Below are positions 17,742 to 26,982 of a stretch of 64,000 nt of DNA, one piece after another (position 1 is the stretch's first letter; the number at the start of each line of letters is the position of its first letter). Position numbers and translations under genes: made by a program. Under the pieces are notes generated by a model, which ran no database searches, was not told where the DNA came from, and saw only the letters and a list, made by a program, of their open reading frames with translations. This stretch comes from Bradyrhizobium sp. CCBAU 51765 (GTDB taxonomy: Bacteria > Pseudomonadota > Alphaproteobacteria > Rhizobiales > Xanthobacteraceae). The DNA lies in contig NZ_CP030038.1 of the NCBI RefSeq assembly GCF_015291725.1, positions 8,235,001 to 8,299,000 on the forward strand, read 5' to 3'.

Positions 17742-18932
17742 CTACTTCGTCAGCGGGCAGCCGCTTTCCTTGGCGGTGAAGAAGGCCTTGTCGCCGGGGA
17801 CGGTGGCGAGCAGCTTGTAATAATCCCACGGCTTCTTCGACTCCGAGGGCTTCTTGACCTCGAACAGATACATGTCGTGGACCATGCGGCCGTTCTCGAG
17901 CACCTTGCCGCCTTGCGCGAAGTCGTCGTCGACCGGCAGCTCCTTCAGCTTCTTGGCGACGGCATCCGGATCCTTGGTGCCGGCGGCCTTGACGGCCTTC
18001 AGGTAGCTCAGCGTCGCCGAATAGGTGCCGGCATGGATCATGCTCGGCATCCGGCCGGTGCGCTTGAGGAAGCGTTCGCCGAGATTGCGCGTCTTGTCGT
18101 TGAGGTCCCAGTAATAGCCCTCGGTGAGCACCAGGCCCTGCGCGGCCTGGAGACCGAGGCCGTTGACTTCGGCGAGCGTCATCAAGAGGCCCGCGAGCTT
18201 CTGGCCGCCGGAGACGATGCCGAACTCGGACGCCTGCTTGATCGAGTTGGTGGTGTCGAGGCCGGCATTGGCGAGGCCCACGATCTTCGCCTTCGAACTC
18301 TGCGCCTGGAGCAGGAAGGAGGAGAAGTCCGAGGAGTTGAGCGGCACACGAACCGAGCCGACTACCTTGCCGCCATTGGCCGTGACGATCTCGCTGGTGT
18401 CCTTCTCCAGCGCATAGCCGAAGGCGTAATCCGCGGTCAGAAAGAACCAGGTGTCGCCGCCGGCCTTGGTCAGTGCGCCGCCGGTGCCGACGCCGAGCGC
18501 ATGGGTGTCGTAGGCCCAGTGGAAGCCGTATGGCTGGCAGGCGTCGCCGGTGAGGCGCGAGGTTGCGGCGCCGACGACGATATCGATCTTCTTCTTTTCC
18601 TTGGAAAGCTCGTGGATCGCGAGCGCGACCGAGGAGGTCGTCAGCTCCGTGATCATGTCGACGTTCTCGACGTCGTACCAGCGCCGCGCGATCGAGCTGG
18701 CGAGATCCGGCTTGTTCTGGTGGTCGGCGGTGATGAGCTCGATCTTCTGGCCGAGTACCTCGCCGCCGAAATCCTCGATCGCCATCCTGGCCGCTTCGAC
18801 CGACCATTTGCCGCCGTAGTCGGCATAGACGCCGGACTGATCGTTGAGGATGCCGATCTTGACGCCTTGCGCGGAGGCCGGCGCGGCGAACAATACGGCC
18901 GAGGTTGCGGCAACTAAAAATGCTGATTTCAT
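17742..18932 (-). CDS. ABC transporter substrate-binding protein (Peripla_BP_6, LivK-like)
   Basis: A 396-residue periplasmic protein with a Sec signal (hydrophobic to about residue 20, ending ASAQ). The mature part begins KIGILNDQSGVYADYGG, typical of branched-chain amino-acid/amide-type receptors, and continues with ITADHQNKPDLA and VVGAATSRLTGDACQPYG. No permease or ATPase gene is adjacent, so it is an orphan receptor that must use components encoded elsewhere. Ligands in this family include amino acids, amides, short-chain acids and aromatics; none can be assigned. Confidence 0.88.
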   Translation of the reverse strand: MKSAFLVAATSAVLFAAPASAQGVKIGILNDQSGVYADYGGKWSVEAARMAIEDFGGEVLGQKIELITADHQNKPDLASSIARRWYDVENVDMITELTTSSVALAIHELSKEKKKIDIVVGAATSRLTGDACQPYGFHWAYDTHALGVGTGGALTKAGGDTWFFLTADYAFGYALEKDTSEIVTANGGKVVGSVRVPLNSSDFSSFLLQAQSSKAKIVGLANAGLDTTNSIKQASEFGIVSGGQKLAGLLMTLAEVNGLGLQAAQGLVLTEGYYWDLNDKTRNLGERFLKRTGRMPSMIHAGTYSATLSYLKAVKAAGTKDPDAVAKKLKELPVDDDFAQGGKVLENGRMVHDMYLFEVKKPSESKKPWDYYKLLATVPGDKAFFTAKESGCPLTK

Positions 18933-19045
18933 TCGTTAAGCTCCCAGTAGTTTTCTGTTTTGAAATCGCGCGGATACTAGTGAAGAACCCCGCGCGTGCC
19001 CATCCGTTTCACGTTGGTCGTTAGTATGGGGTGCGCCAAGCTAAC

Positions 19046-19194
19046 GGTGTCGTCCCGGACAAGCGGGCCTTAAGCACGCGCAGATCCGGGGATCCATATC
19101 CACAGGGAGAGGTTTGACGAAGACTCGGAGTTGCCAGCGTCGCCCCAAACTCCTCCCTGTGGTTATGGGTCCCCGCGTTCGCGGGGACGACACC
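19046..19194. repeat. Composite palindromic repeat, copy C (about 149 bp, reversed)
   Basis: Read on the minus strand it has the same order as copies A and B: a CACAGGGAG arm, the core GCTGGCAACTCCGAGTCTTCG, then CTCCCTGTGG. The outer arms GGTGTCGTCC and GGACGACACC are perfect inverted copies. It occupies the gap between the binding-protein gene and the RND pump. Confidence 0.8.
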
Positions 19195-19226
19195 GAAGGT
19201 GCGGACACGCCGGCGGCCACAATGAA

Positions 19227-22200
19227 TCAGGCCACCACCTCCGGCTTCTTGTCCCGCCGTCCCTCCGCGAGGTTCCGCACCACCACGTAGAAGATCGGCG
19301 TGAACAGAAGCCCGAACAGGGTGACGCCGATCATGCCGAAGAACACGGCAACGCCCACGGCCTGCCGCATCTCCGAGCCGGAGCCGCTGGAGATCACCAG
19401 CGGCAGCACGCCGAGGATGAAGGCGAAGGACGTCATCAGGATCGGCCGCAGGCGCAGGCGGCAGGCCTCGATCACGGCCTCGAGCCGCGGCTTGCCCTCG
19501 TTCTCGATGTCGCGCGCGAACTCGACGATCAGGATCGCGTTCTTCGCCGCCAGCCCCACCAGCACGACAAAGCCGATCTGGGTGAGGATATTGACGTCCT
19601 GGCCCATGATGCGCACGCCGATGGTGGCAGCGAGCAGGCACATCGGCACGATCAGGATCACCGCGAACGGAAGCGTCCAGCTGCCATATTGCGCGGCGAG
19701 CACGAGATAGACGAAGAGCACGCAGATCGGGAACACGTAGAGGCCGGCGTTGCCGCCAGTGATCTGCTGGTAGGACAGGTCCGTCCACTCGAAGGTGAAG
19801 CCGCTCGGCAGCGTGTCGTCCGCGAGCTGCTTGATGGTGTTCAGCGCGGTGGTCGAGCTTACGCCCGGTGCCGGTTCACCCTGAAGTTCCGACGCCGCGT
19901 AGAGATTGTAGCGTGCCACGCGATCGGGGCCGGAGACGTCCTTGAACTCGACCACACTGCCGAGCATCACCATGTCGCCATTGGCGTTGCGCGTCCGCAG
20001 TCGCGCGAGATCGCTGGGCTCTTTCCGGAACGGGAAGTCCGCCTGCGCGGTGACGTGGTAGGTGCGCCCGAACAGGTTGAAGTCGTTGACATAGGTCGAT
20101 CCGAAATAGGTCTGGATCGTATCGTTGATGTTGGAGATGGGTACGCCCAGCTTCTGCGCCTTGGTCCGGTCGATGTCGACGAAGAGCTGCGGCGTGTTGG
20201 CCGAGAACGGCGAGAATACCGTCGGAGCGAGCAGCAAGGGCGATTTGCGCGCCGCGGCGACGAGCTCGTCGGTGGCCGCGGCGAGCAACTCAGGCCCGCG
20301 ACCCTGTCGATCCTGGATGCGGATGGTGAAGCCGCCGCCGGTGCCGATGCCGGGCACGGCCGGCGGCGGAATCACGATGATGAAGGCGCCCTGGATCGCA
20401 GCCAGGCGCTTGCGCAGCTCGACCGTGATGGCGTTGGCAGACAATCCCTTCTTCATCCGCGCCTCAGGCTCGTCGAACACCGGAAACAGCGCGGCCGCGT
20501 TGCCGGCCTGCGTGCGCGTAGCGCCGGAGAAGCCGGCGAAAGCGGCAACACGGATGATGCCCGGCGTATCCAGCGAGATGCGCTCGATCTCGCGGACAAC
20601 CTCGGTGGTACGCGCCAGCGAAGCGGCGCCCGGCAATTGCACCGATATGATGACATAGCCGCGATCCTGCGCGGGGATGAAGCCCTGCGGGGTGGTCACG
20701 ATCAGCCAGCCGGCGCTGCCGATCAGAACGACGTAGATCAGAAGCATCACGACGGAGTGGCGGATCACGAAATTGGCGAGGCCCGCATAGCCATGCGCCA
20801 GACGGTCGAACACGCGGTTGAACACGCCGGTGAAGGCGTTCCAGCCGCGCGCGATGACATTCCAGGCGGCCGGCGGACGCTTCTCTTCGTGCGGCGTGAG
20901 GATCTGCGAGGCCAGCGCGGGAGACAGCGTCAGCGAGCAGAAGCAGGAGATCGCGGTCGCAACGGCAATGGTGACGGCGAACTGCTGGAAGAACTGCCCG
21001 GAAATGCCGCCGAGGAACGCGGTCGGGACGAACACCGCACACAGCACCAGGGCGATCGAGACCAGCGCGCCGCCGACCTCTTCCATCGTCTTCAGCGCCG
21101 CATCGCGACGACTGAGGCCGTGCTCGAGATGGCGCTCGACGTTCTCGACCACGACGATGGCATCATCGACCACGATGCCGACGGCGAGGACGAGTCCGAA
21201 CAGGGTCAGATTGTTGATCGAGAATCCAAGCGCCGCCATCACCGCGAAGGTGCCGACCAGCGAGACCGGGATCGCGATGATCGGAATGATCGCGGGCCGC
21301 CATCCTTGCAGGAATACCAGCACCACGACGACCACTAGCAGCATGGCTTCGTAGATTGTCTTGATCAGCTCGTGGACGGACTGGGCGATGAACTCGGTCG
21401 GATTATAGCCGATGTTGTAGTCGAGACCTTTCGGAAAGCTCTCCTTGAGCTTCGTCATGGTGTCGGAGATGCTCTTTGCCGTCGCGAGCGCGTTCGATCC
21501 GGGCCGCTGGGTGACCAGCATGGCGACGGCCGATTTGCGCAGCAGGAAGCTGTTGGTGGAATAAGCGAGTGCGCCGAGCTCGATCCGGGCGACGTCGCGC
21601 AGCCGTACCGTGCGGCCGTCGGAACCGGCCTTGATCAGGATGTCCTCGAACTGCTTCTGGTCCTTCAAACGTCCGGTAAAGGTGAGATTTGGCTGAAAGG
21701 CCCGGTCCGCGATCGGCGGCTCGGCAATCTGGCCGCCCGCGATCTGCACGTTCTGGGCGCGGATCGCTGCCAATACCTCGGCCGAGGTCAGGCCGAGATT
21801 GGCGATTCGATCAGGGTCGAGCCACAGCCGCATCGAATAGTCGCGCGCACCGAAAATCTGGATGTCGCCGACGCCGTCGATGCGCAACAGCTGGTCGCGG
21901 ACCTGGAGCAGCGCGTAGTTGGATATGTAGAGCTGGTCGAAGGTGTCGTCCGGCGACAGCATGAACACGACCATCAGGATGTCGGGCGAGTTCTTGCGGG
22001 TGACGACGCCGTTGCGCTGCACCTCGTCCGGCAGTTGCGGCTGTGCAATCGCAACGCGGTTCTGCACCAGCACCTGGGCCTTGTCGAGATCGGTGCCGAG
22101 CTTGAAGGTGACGGTGATCGTCAACTGTCCGTTTGAGGTCGCCTGGCTGTAGAGATACAGCATGTCCTCGACGCCGTTGATCTGCTGCTCTATGGGAGCC

Positions 22201-22391
22201 GCGACCGTGTCGGACACGGTCTGCGCCGAGGCGCCGGGATATTGCGTGGTGACGACCACGGTGGGCGGCACCACTTGCGGATATTCGGACACCGGCAGCG
22301 TGGTGTAGGCGAGCGCGCCGACGATCAGCAGCACGATCGACAGCACCATCGCCAGAATGGGCTGGTTGATGGAGAGGCGGCCGAGGTTCAT
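19227..22391 (-). CDS. RND multidrug efflux transporter, AcrB/MexB (HAE1) family
   Basis: A 1054-residue inner-membrane proton antiporter. The N-terminal helix and porter start are typical (SINQPILAMVLS), helix 4 carries the proton-relay pair in GIVVDDAIVVVENVER, and helix 10 contains the conserved Lys in GLAAKNAILIVEFARD. Two large periplasmic loops at about residues 40-330 and 560-870 form the porter and docking domains. Full length with no disruption. It overlaps the adaptor gene by four bases. No outer-membrane channel gene is adjacent, so a TolC-like protein from elsewhere would complete the pump. Confidence 0.93.
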   Translation of the reverse strand: MNLGRLSINQPILAMVLSIVLLIVGALAYTTLPVSEYPQVVPPTVVVTTQYPGASAQTVSDTVAAPIEQQINGVEDMLYLYSQATSNGQLTITVTFKLGTDLDKAQVLVQNRVAIAQPQLPDEVQRNGVVTRKNSPDILMVVFMLSPDDTFDQLYISNYALLQVRDQLLRIDGVGDIQIFGARDYSMRLWLDPDRIANLGLTSAEVLAAIRAQNVQIAGGQIAEPPIADRAFQPNLTFTGRLKDQKQFEDILIKAGSDGRTVRLRDVARIELGALAYSTNSFLLRKSAVAMLVTQRPGSNALATAKSISDTMTKLKESFPKGLDYNIGYNPTEFIAQSVHELIKTIYEAMLLVVVVVLVFLQGWRPAIIPIIAIPVSLVGTFAVMAALGFSINNLTLFGLVLAVGIVVDDAIVVVENVERHLEHGLSRRDAALKTMEEVGGALVSIALVLCAVFVPTAFLGGISGQFFQQFAVTIAVATAISCFCSLTLSPALASQILTPHEEKRPPAAWNVIARGWNAFTGVFNRVFDRLAHGYAGLANFVIRHSVVMLLIYVVLIGSAGWLIVTTPQGFIPAQDRGYVIISVQLPGAASLARTTEVVREIERISLDTPGIIRVAAFAGFSGATRTQAGNAAALFPVFDEPEARMKKGLSANAITVELRKRLAAIQGAFIIVIPPPAVPGIGTGGGFTIRIQDRQGRGPELLAAATDELVAAARKSPLLLAPTVFSPFSANTPQLFVDIDRTKAQKLGVPISNINDTIQTYFGSTYVNDFNLFGRTYHVTAQADFPFRKEPSDLARLRTRNANGDMVMLGSVVEFKDVSGPDRVARYNLYAASELQGEPAPGVSSTTALNTIKQLADDTLPSGFTFEWTDLSYQQITGGNAGLYVFPICVLFVYLVLAAQYGSWTLPFAVILIVPMCLLAATIGVRIMGQDVNILTQIGFVVLVGLAAKNAILIVEFARDIENEGKPRLEAVIEACRLRLRPILMTSFAFILGVLPLVISSGSGSEMRQAVGVAVFFGMIGVTLFGLLFTPIFYVVVRNLAEGRRDKKPEVVA

Positions 22392-23593
22392 GACTTGCCA
22401 CCGGCCGGGGTCTGTGCGGTCTGCGGGGCGACCTTGGCACCGACGCGGGCGCGCTGGATGCCGTTGACGATGACGCGATCGTCCGGCTTCAGCCCTTCAC
22501 GGATCACGCGCAGGCCCTCGTCGAGCGGCCCTAGCGCGACAGGGCGCGCCTCGACCGTGTCATCAGGTTTCACCACGAAAACGATCTTGCGGGACTGGTC
22601 GGTCGCAACAGCGGCGTCCGGAATCAGCAGCGCCTCATAGGGCGCGCTGGCGATCAGGCGGACGCGGCCGAACTGGCCGGGCAGGATCGACAGATCAGTG
22701 TTCTTGACCACGGCGCGGCTGCGTAACGTTCCCGTGGAGACGTCGAGGCGGTTGTCGAGGAAGTTGATGCTGCCCTCATGCGATGGCTTGGTCTCGCCGG
22801 CGAGAGACACCTGCACCGGGTTTGCCGTGTCGCGCGAGCTCGGGCGACGGCCTTCGAACCACAGCTTGCTGTATTTGATGAATGTCGCCTCATCCATGTC
22901 GAAATAGATGTAGATCGGATCGAGCGTCACGATGGAGGTCAGCAATGTCGACGTTCCGTTGTCGCTGCCCTGCACGAGATTGCCGGGGCTGACGAGATGG
23001 CGGCTGACACGGCCGGTCAGCGGCGCCGTGACATGCGTGAACTCGATGTTGAGCTTGGCGGCCTTGAGCGCTCCTTCCGCCTGCATCTCGGCCGCGTGCG
23101 CGGCCTGCAAGGCCTGGCGGCGCTGATCGACGACTTGCTCGGAGACGGCGCTGGTCTGCACCAGGCTGAGGCCGCGGTCGAGCTCGCGCTTGGCAAGCTC
23201 CACCCGGGCACGCGCGTCAGAGAGCTGCCCTTCCGCCTGCGTCGCCACGGCCTCGAACGGGCGCGGATCGATCACGTAGAGCAGATCGCCCTGACGCACG
23301 ATGGCGCCGTCCTGGAACTCGACCGAGTTGACGAAGCCGCCGACGCGCGGCCGCACCTGCACCTCCTCCACCGCCTCGAAGCGGCCGGTGAACTCATCCC
23401 AATCGGTGACGGTGCGCTTGACCGGCTGAGCCACTGTCACCGGCGCCGGCGGTGGAGCAGCAGCCTGTGAGGCCGGCTGCCCGCAACCGGCGAGCGCGAA
23501 TGAAGCGGCGAGGAGGCCCGCTATTGCGTAATGCCGCAACTGAACGAAATCGTGCTTTTTGACAAATCGCCCGCTTCCGTCAGGTCCAGTCAT
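22388..23593 (-). CDS. RND efflux periplasmic adaptor lipoprotein (AcrA/MexA family)
   Basis: A 401-residue membrane-fusion protein. The lipobox LAGC follows a short signal, so the mature protein is lipid-anchored. The barrel-sandwich half-motif VRPRVGGFVNSVEFQDGAIV, the alpha-hairpin around residues 110-170, and the second half with THVTAPLTGRVSRHLVSPGN are in the normal order. ATG 23593 is preferred because a GAGG lies about 12 bases upstream; an in-frame ATG at 23641 has no visible ribosome-binding site. It is first in the pump operon. Confidence 0.9.
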   Translation of the reverse strand: MTGPDGSGRFVKKHDFVQLRHYAIAGLLAASFALAGCGQPASQAAAPPPAPVTVAQPVKRTVTDWDEFTGRFEAVEEVQVRPRVGGFVNSVEFQDGAIVRQGDLLYVIDPRPFEAVATQAEGQLSDARARVELAKRELDRGLSLVQTSAVSEQVVDQRRQALQAAHAAEMQAEGALKAAKLNIEFTHVTAPLTGRVSRHLVSPGNLVQGSDNGTSTLLTSIVTLDPIYIYFDMDEATFIKYSKLWFEGRRPSSRDTANPVQVSLAGETKPSHEGSINFLDNRLDVSTGTLRSRAVVKNTDLSILPGQFGRVRLIASAPYEALLIPDAAVATDQSRKIVFVVKPDDTVEARPVALGPLDEGLRVIREGLKPDDRVIVNGIQRARVGAKVAPQTAQTPAGGKS

Positions 23594-23725
23594 CCCAGGT
23601 CCTCGCTCAAAAAACCGCGGAGAAAGCAAGGTATTCGCCATCGCGCGGGCCCTACAGAATGGGCAGCAACAATGAACACTTCAAGACCAATGCGCGTGCA
23701 AGGGCCGCACGCGCCCTGGCCGGAT

Positions 23726-23749
23726 GGCGGGTTGACAGGTCAATCAGCC
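23726..23749. promoter_or_regulatory. Candidate operator upstream of the RND pump
   Basis: TTGAC-AG-GTCAA lies at the centre of a wider imperfect palindrome (GGC ... GCC at the edges; 18 of 24 positions symmetric), 133 bases upstream of the adaptor start. Its size and symmetry fit TetR-type repressors, which commonly control RND pumps. No regulator gene is adjacent. Confidence 0.4.
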
Positions 23750-23825
23750 GGCCTCGCGCGCGATGATTGGCGGGCGGAGTGCGAATGAACTGATTCGCGG
23801 GGCTCATGAATGGATCGCATGATCC

Positions 23826-23980
23826 ACCCTCCCCTGGAGAGGGAGGGTCGCAACGCATGGAGCGCAGCGGAATGCGATGCGGGGCAGGGTGTTCTCGCCA
23901 CACGAAAAGTGCCCGTGTGGAGAGAACACCCCACCCCGCTCGCGCTTCGCGCGATCGACCCTCCCCCTCCAGGGGAGGGT
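23826..23980. repeat. Large palindromic repeat (CCCTCCCC-type arms)
   Basis: The 481-base gap 23594-24074 contains this element. Left arm ACCCTCCCCTGGAGAGGGAG and right arm CCCCCTCCAGGGGAGGGT are inverted, and inner pairs GGTGTTCTC/GAGAACACC and CGCACTTCGCG-like segments allow a long branched hairpin. It may isolate the divergent pump and dehydrogenase operons. Confidence 0.75.
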
Positions 23981-24074
23981 AAGACGAAAGCCAGCGTCTT
24001 CGCGCATGACGGGGACAGCAGGCTCGGCTAGGTTACCCCTACAATAACAAGACGAATAGTCCGGGAGGACAGGC

Positions 24075-25229
24075 GTGCACCAGGGACGTGTCGTTTTCGG
24101 CGCGATCGAGGAGGTCGTGTTCGGCCATCCTGCAGCCGGCGCCATCGTCGCGCAGATGGACCGGCTGGGAACGCGCCGCGCATTCCTGATGGTTTCGGGC
24201 ACGCTGAACCGGCAGACCGACGAAATTGCGAAGATCACGCAGGCGCTCGGCGAGCGCTGTGCCGGCCTGTTCGACGCCATGCCGGCGCATACGCCGCGTG
24301 AGGCGGTGATCGCGGCGACAAAGGCGGCGCGCGAGGCGAACGCCGACCTCATCGTCACCGTGGGCGGCGGCTCGATCACCGACGGCGCCAAGGCGGTGCA
24401 GCTCTGCCTCGCCAACGACATCGGTGATATCGAAGGAATCGAGCGCATCCGCGTGCACAAGGGTGTCGCGCCCGAGATGAACGCGCCGACCGTGCGGCAG
24501 ATCAGCGTGCCGACCACCATCGCCGGCGGCGAGTTCAGCGCGACCGCCGGCGTCACCGAGCGCAGCAAGCATGTGAAGCAGATGCTGCGGCATCCGCTCA
24601 TCGTGCCGCGCGCGACCATCCTCGATCCCGCCATCACCGTGCACACCCCGGAATGGCTGTTCCTGTCCACCGGCATCCGCGCCGTCGATCATTGCGTCGA
24701 AGCGATCTGCTCGCGCGAGACGCATCCCTATGCCGACGCGCAATCGGTGAAGGGGCTTGCCATGCTCGCCGACGCGCTGCCGCGGGTGAAGGCCGATCCT
24801 GCCGACCTCGATGCACGGATGGACGCGCAGATCGGGACCTGGCTGTCGATGGGCGCGCTCGCAGCCGGCGTGCCGATGGGCGCGAGCCATGGCATCGGTT
24901 ACGTGCTGGGCGCGGCCTTCGACGTACCGCATGGCTACACCTCGTGCATTATGCTGCCGGCGGTGATGCGATGGAATGCGCGCGACAACGCCGAGCGCCA
25001 GATGATCGTCGCGGCCGCCATGGGCTATCCCGGCCACGCCGCCGCCGATGTGCTCGATGCCTTCATCCGCTCGCTCGGCATGCCGCGCAGCCTCGCTGAC
25101 GTGCGGGTGTCACCGCAGCATTTCGACGCCATCGCCGAGCAGGCGATGCGTACGAACTGGATTCCACGCAACCCACGCAAGATCGATGGCCCCGCCGACG
25201 TGCGCGAAATCCTGCTTCTTGCCGCCTGA
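24075..25229 (+). CDS. Iron-containing alcohol dehydrogenase family / maleylacetate reductase-like
   Basis: A 384-residue group III dehydrogenase. The nucleotide-binding segment VTVGGGSITDGAKA and the PTTIAGGEFS motif are present. The His ligands of the metal site appear in DHCVEA, GASHGIGYVLG and DVPHGYTS, but the usual Asp of the GMDALTH motif is replaced by Arg (GIRAVDH), as in the maleylacetate-reductase branch where this Asp is also lost. It therefore may not bind iron in the classical way. GTG 24075 has GGGAGGA upstream. It is the first gene of an operon with an acyl-CoA ligase and a Dpp-type transporter. Confidence 0.82.
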   Translation: MHQGRVVFGAIEEVVFGHPAAGAIVAQMDRLGTRRAFLMVSGTLNRQTDEIAKITQALGERCAGLFDAMPAHTPREAVIAATKAAREANADLIVTVGGGSITDGAKAVQLCLANDIGDIEGIERIRVHKGVAPEMNAPTVRQISVPTTIAGGEFSATAGVTERSKHVKQMLRHPLIVPRATILDPAITVHTPEWLFLSTGIRAVDHCVEAICSRETHPYADAQSVKGLAMLADALPRVKADPADLDARMDAQIGTWLSMGALAAGVPMGASHGIGYVLGAAFDVPHGYTSCIMLPAVMRWNARDNAERQMIVAAAMGYPGHAAADVLDAFIRSLGMPRSLADVRVSPQHFDAIAEQAMRTNWIPRNPRKIDGPADVREILLLAA

Positions 25230-25247
25230 TCGAAAGCCGGAGGATCG

Positions 25248-26798
25248 ATGTATACTGGTACGCATGCCCGCCTGCGCCCGCTCCAGCCCGCCTTCATCAT
25301 GGCGGCGACGGGCGAGACCGTCACCTATCGCGAGCTCGAGGCACGCAGCAATCGGCTGGCGCATCTGTTCCGCAGGCACGGCTTGAGACGGCTCGATCAC
25401 TACTCGATCTTCATGGAGAACAATTCGCGTTACCTGGAAGCCTGCGGCGCGGGTGAACGCGCCGGGCTCTACTACACCTGCATCAACTCCTTCCTGACGC
25501 CGGGGGAGCTCGCCTATCTCCTCGTCAACAGCCAGTCGAAGATCCTGATCACATCGGTGGCCAAGCTCGACATCGCGCGCGAGGCGATCAAGGCTTGCCC
25601 CGACGTCAAGCTCTGCATCGTCGCCGACGGCCCGGGCGAGAGCGAACGTATCGTCGGGCTGGCGGAGGTGACTGCCGAGCTGCCCAGGACGCCGATCGCC
25701 GACGAGTGGCTCGGTACCGCCATGCTCTATTCGTCCGGCACGACGGGACGGCCGAAGGGCATCTTGCGGCCCCTTCCGGAGGAGCCGCCGAGGCACAATC
25801 TGCCGCTGTTCGATTTTCTGACGAAGCTTTGGCACTACCGGGAAGGCATGGTCTATCTGTCGCCCGCACCGCTCTATCACTCCGCCCCGCAGGCTGCCGT
25901 GAACCTCACGATCCGCATGGGCGGCACCGTGATCATCATGGAGAGTTTCGATCCCGAGCGTTACCTTCAGCTCGTCGAGCAATGGGGCATCACCCACACC
26001 CAGCTGGTGCCGACGATGTTCTCGCGCATGCTGAAGCTGCCGGAGGAGGTGCGTGGCCGCTACGACCTTTCCTCGCTGGAGATCGCGATCCACGCCGCCG
26101 CGCCCTGTCCGGCCCTGGTCAAGGACGACATGATCAAATGGTGGGGACCGATCATCCACGAATATTACGGCGCGACCGAAGGCCTCGGCTTCACCGCCTG
26201 CAACAGCGAGGAATGGCTCGCCCATCGCGGCACGGTCGGCAAGGTGCTGCTCGGCGATCTCCACATCCTGGATGAGAACATGCGGGAATGCCCGATCGGC
26301 ACACCGGGCCAGGTCTGGTTCAAGACGGCAACGCCGTTCGAATATTTCAACGATCCGGAGAAGACCAAAGAGGCACGCTCGGCCGACGGCAGCATGAGCA
26401 CGGTCGGCGACGTCGGCTATGTCGACGCCGACCGATTCCTGTACCTGACCGACCGCGCGACCTTCATGATCATCTCCGGCGGGGTGAACATCTATCCGCA
26501 GGAATGCGAGAACCTGCTCATCACCCATCCGAAGGTTGCCGATGCGGCCGTTTTCGGCGTGCCCAATGCCGATCTCGGCGAGGAGGTGAAGGCGGTGGTG
26601 CAGCCGATGCCCGGCGTGGTGCCGGGGCCGGCCCTCGCCGAAGAACTGATCGCGTTCTGCGCCAAATCGCTGTCGCGGCAGAAGGTGCCGCGCTCGGTCG
26701 ATTTCGAGAAGGAGTTGCCGCGGCTGCCGACGGGAAAGCTATACAAGCGGCTGCTGCGCGATCGCTACTGGGGCAACAAGGCGTCGCGGATCGTGTGA
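25248..26798 (+). CDS. AMP-forming acyl-CoA synthetase
   Basis: A 516-residue adenylate-forming enzyme that converts a carboxylic acid, ATP and CoA to the acyl-CoA. The P-loop YSSGTTGRPKG is at about residue 164, followed by EYYGATEG (A5), VGDVGYVDAD (A7), the hinge DRATFMIISGGVNIYP (A8) and the catalytic Lys in LPTGKLYKR (A10). All motifs are intact. The acid is not identifiable, but its position directly before a peptide/amide-type importer suggests the transported compound yields an acid that is then activated. It lies 18 bases after the dehydrogenase. Confidence 0.9.
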   Translation: MYTGTHARLRPLQPAFIMAATGETVTYRELEARSNRLAHLFRRHGLRRLDHYSIFMENNSRYLEACGAGERAGLYYTCINSFLTPGELAYLLVNSQSKILITSVAKLDIAREAIKACPDVKLCIVADGPGESERIVGLAEVTAELPRTPIADEWLGTAMLYSSGTTGRPKGILRPLPEEPPRHNLPLFDFLTKLWHYREGMVYLSPAPLYHSAPQAAVNLTIRMGGTVIIMESFDPERYLQLVEQWGITHTQLVPTMFSRMLKLPEEVRGRYDLSSLEIAIHAAAPCPALVKDDMIKWWGPIIHEYYGATEGLGFTACNSEEWLAHRGTVGKVLLGDLHILDENMRECPIGTPGQVWFKTATPFEYFNDPEKTKEARSADGSMSTVGDVGYVDADRFLYLTDRATFMIISGGVNIYPQECENLLITHPKVADAAVFGVPNADLGEEVKAVVQPMPGVVPGPALAEELIAFCAKSLSRQKVPRSVDFEKELPRLPTGKLYKRLLRDRYWGNKASRIV

Positions 26799-26939
26799 GG
26801 GCGCAACATCTGCGCGCGAGCCCTTCGCACCTGCACTCTCGCATGATGAGAGATAAACCCCGTGGCCATCCGTCATCCGAAGTGTCGAGAGCGCAGCTAG
26901 CCTTACGGGTTGCCTCGCTGCACGCGCCTCGCTATCGTC

Positions 26940-26969
26940 GGACAAACAGGCCGCAAAAGGCCGTTGTCC
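26940..26969 (+). promoter_or_regulatory. Inverted repeat next to the ribosome-binding site of the binding-protein gene
   Basis: GGACAA and TTGTCC enclose a second pair, AGGCC/GGCC, around a GCAAAA loop, ending one base before GGGAGG. It could be an operator or a leader hairpin that limits access to the ribosome-binding site. Confidence 0.35.
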
Positions 26970-26982
26970 AGGGAGGATGAGC

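Noticed and set aside
19131..21338. 735-codon open frame on the plus strand
   Set aside because: Antisense to the RND transporter gene, low-complexity composition, no start or domain support.
17641..23593. Outer-membrane channel gene for the RND pump
   Set aside because: No TolC-like gene lies next to the pump genes; the neighbours are an orphan binding protein and a dehydrogenase.
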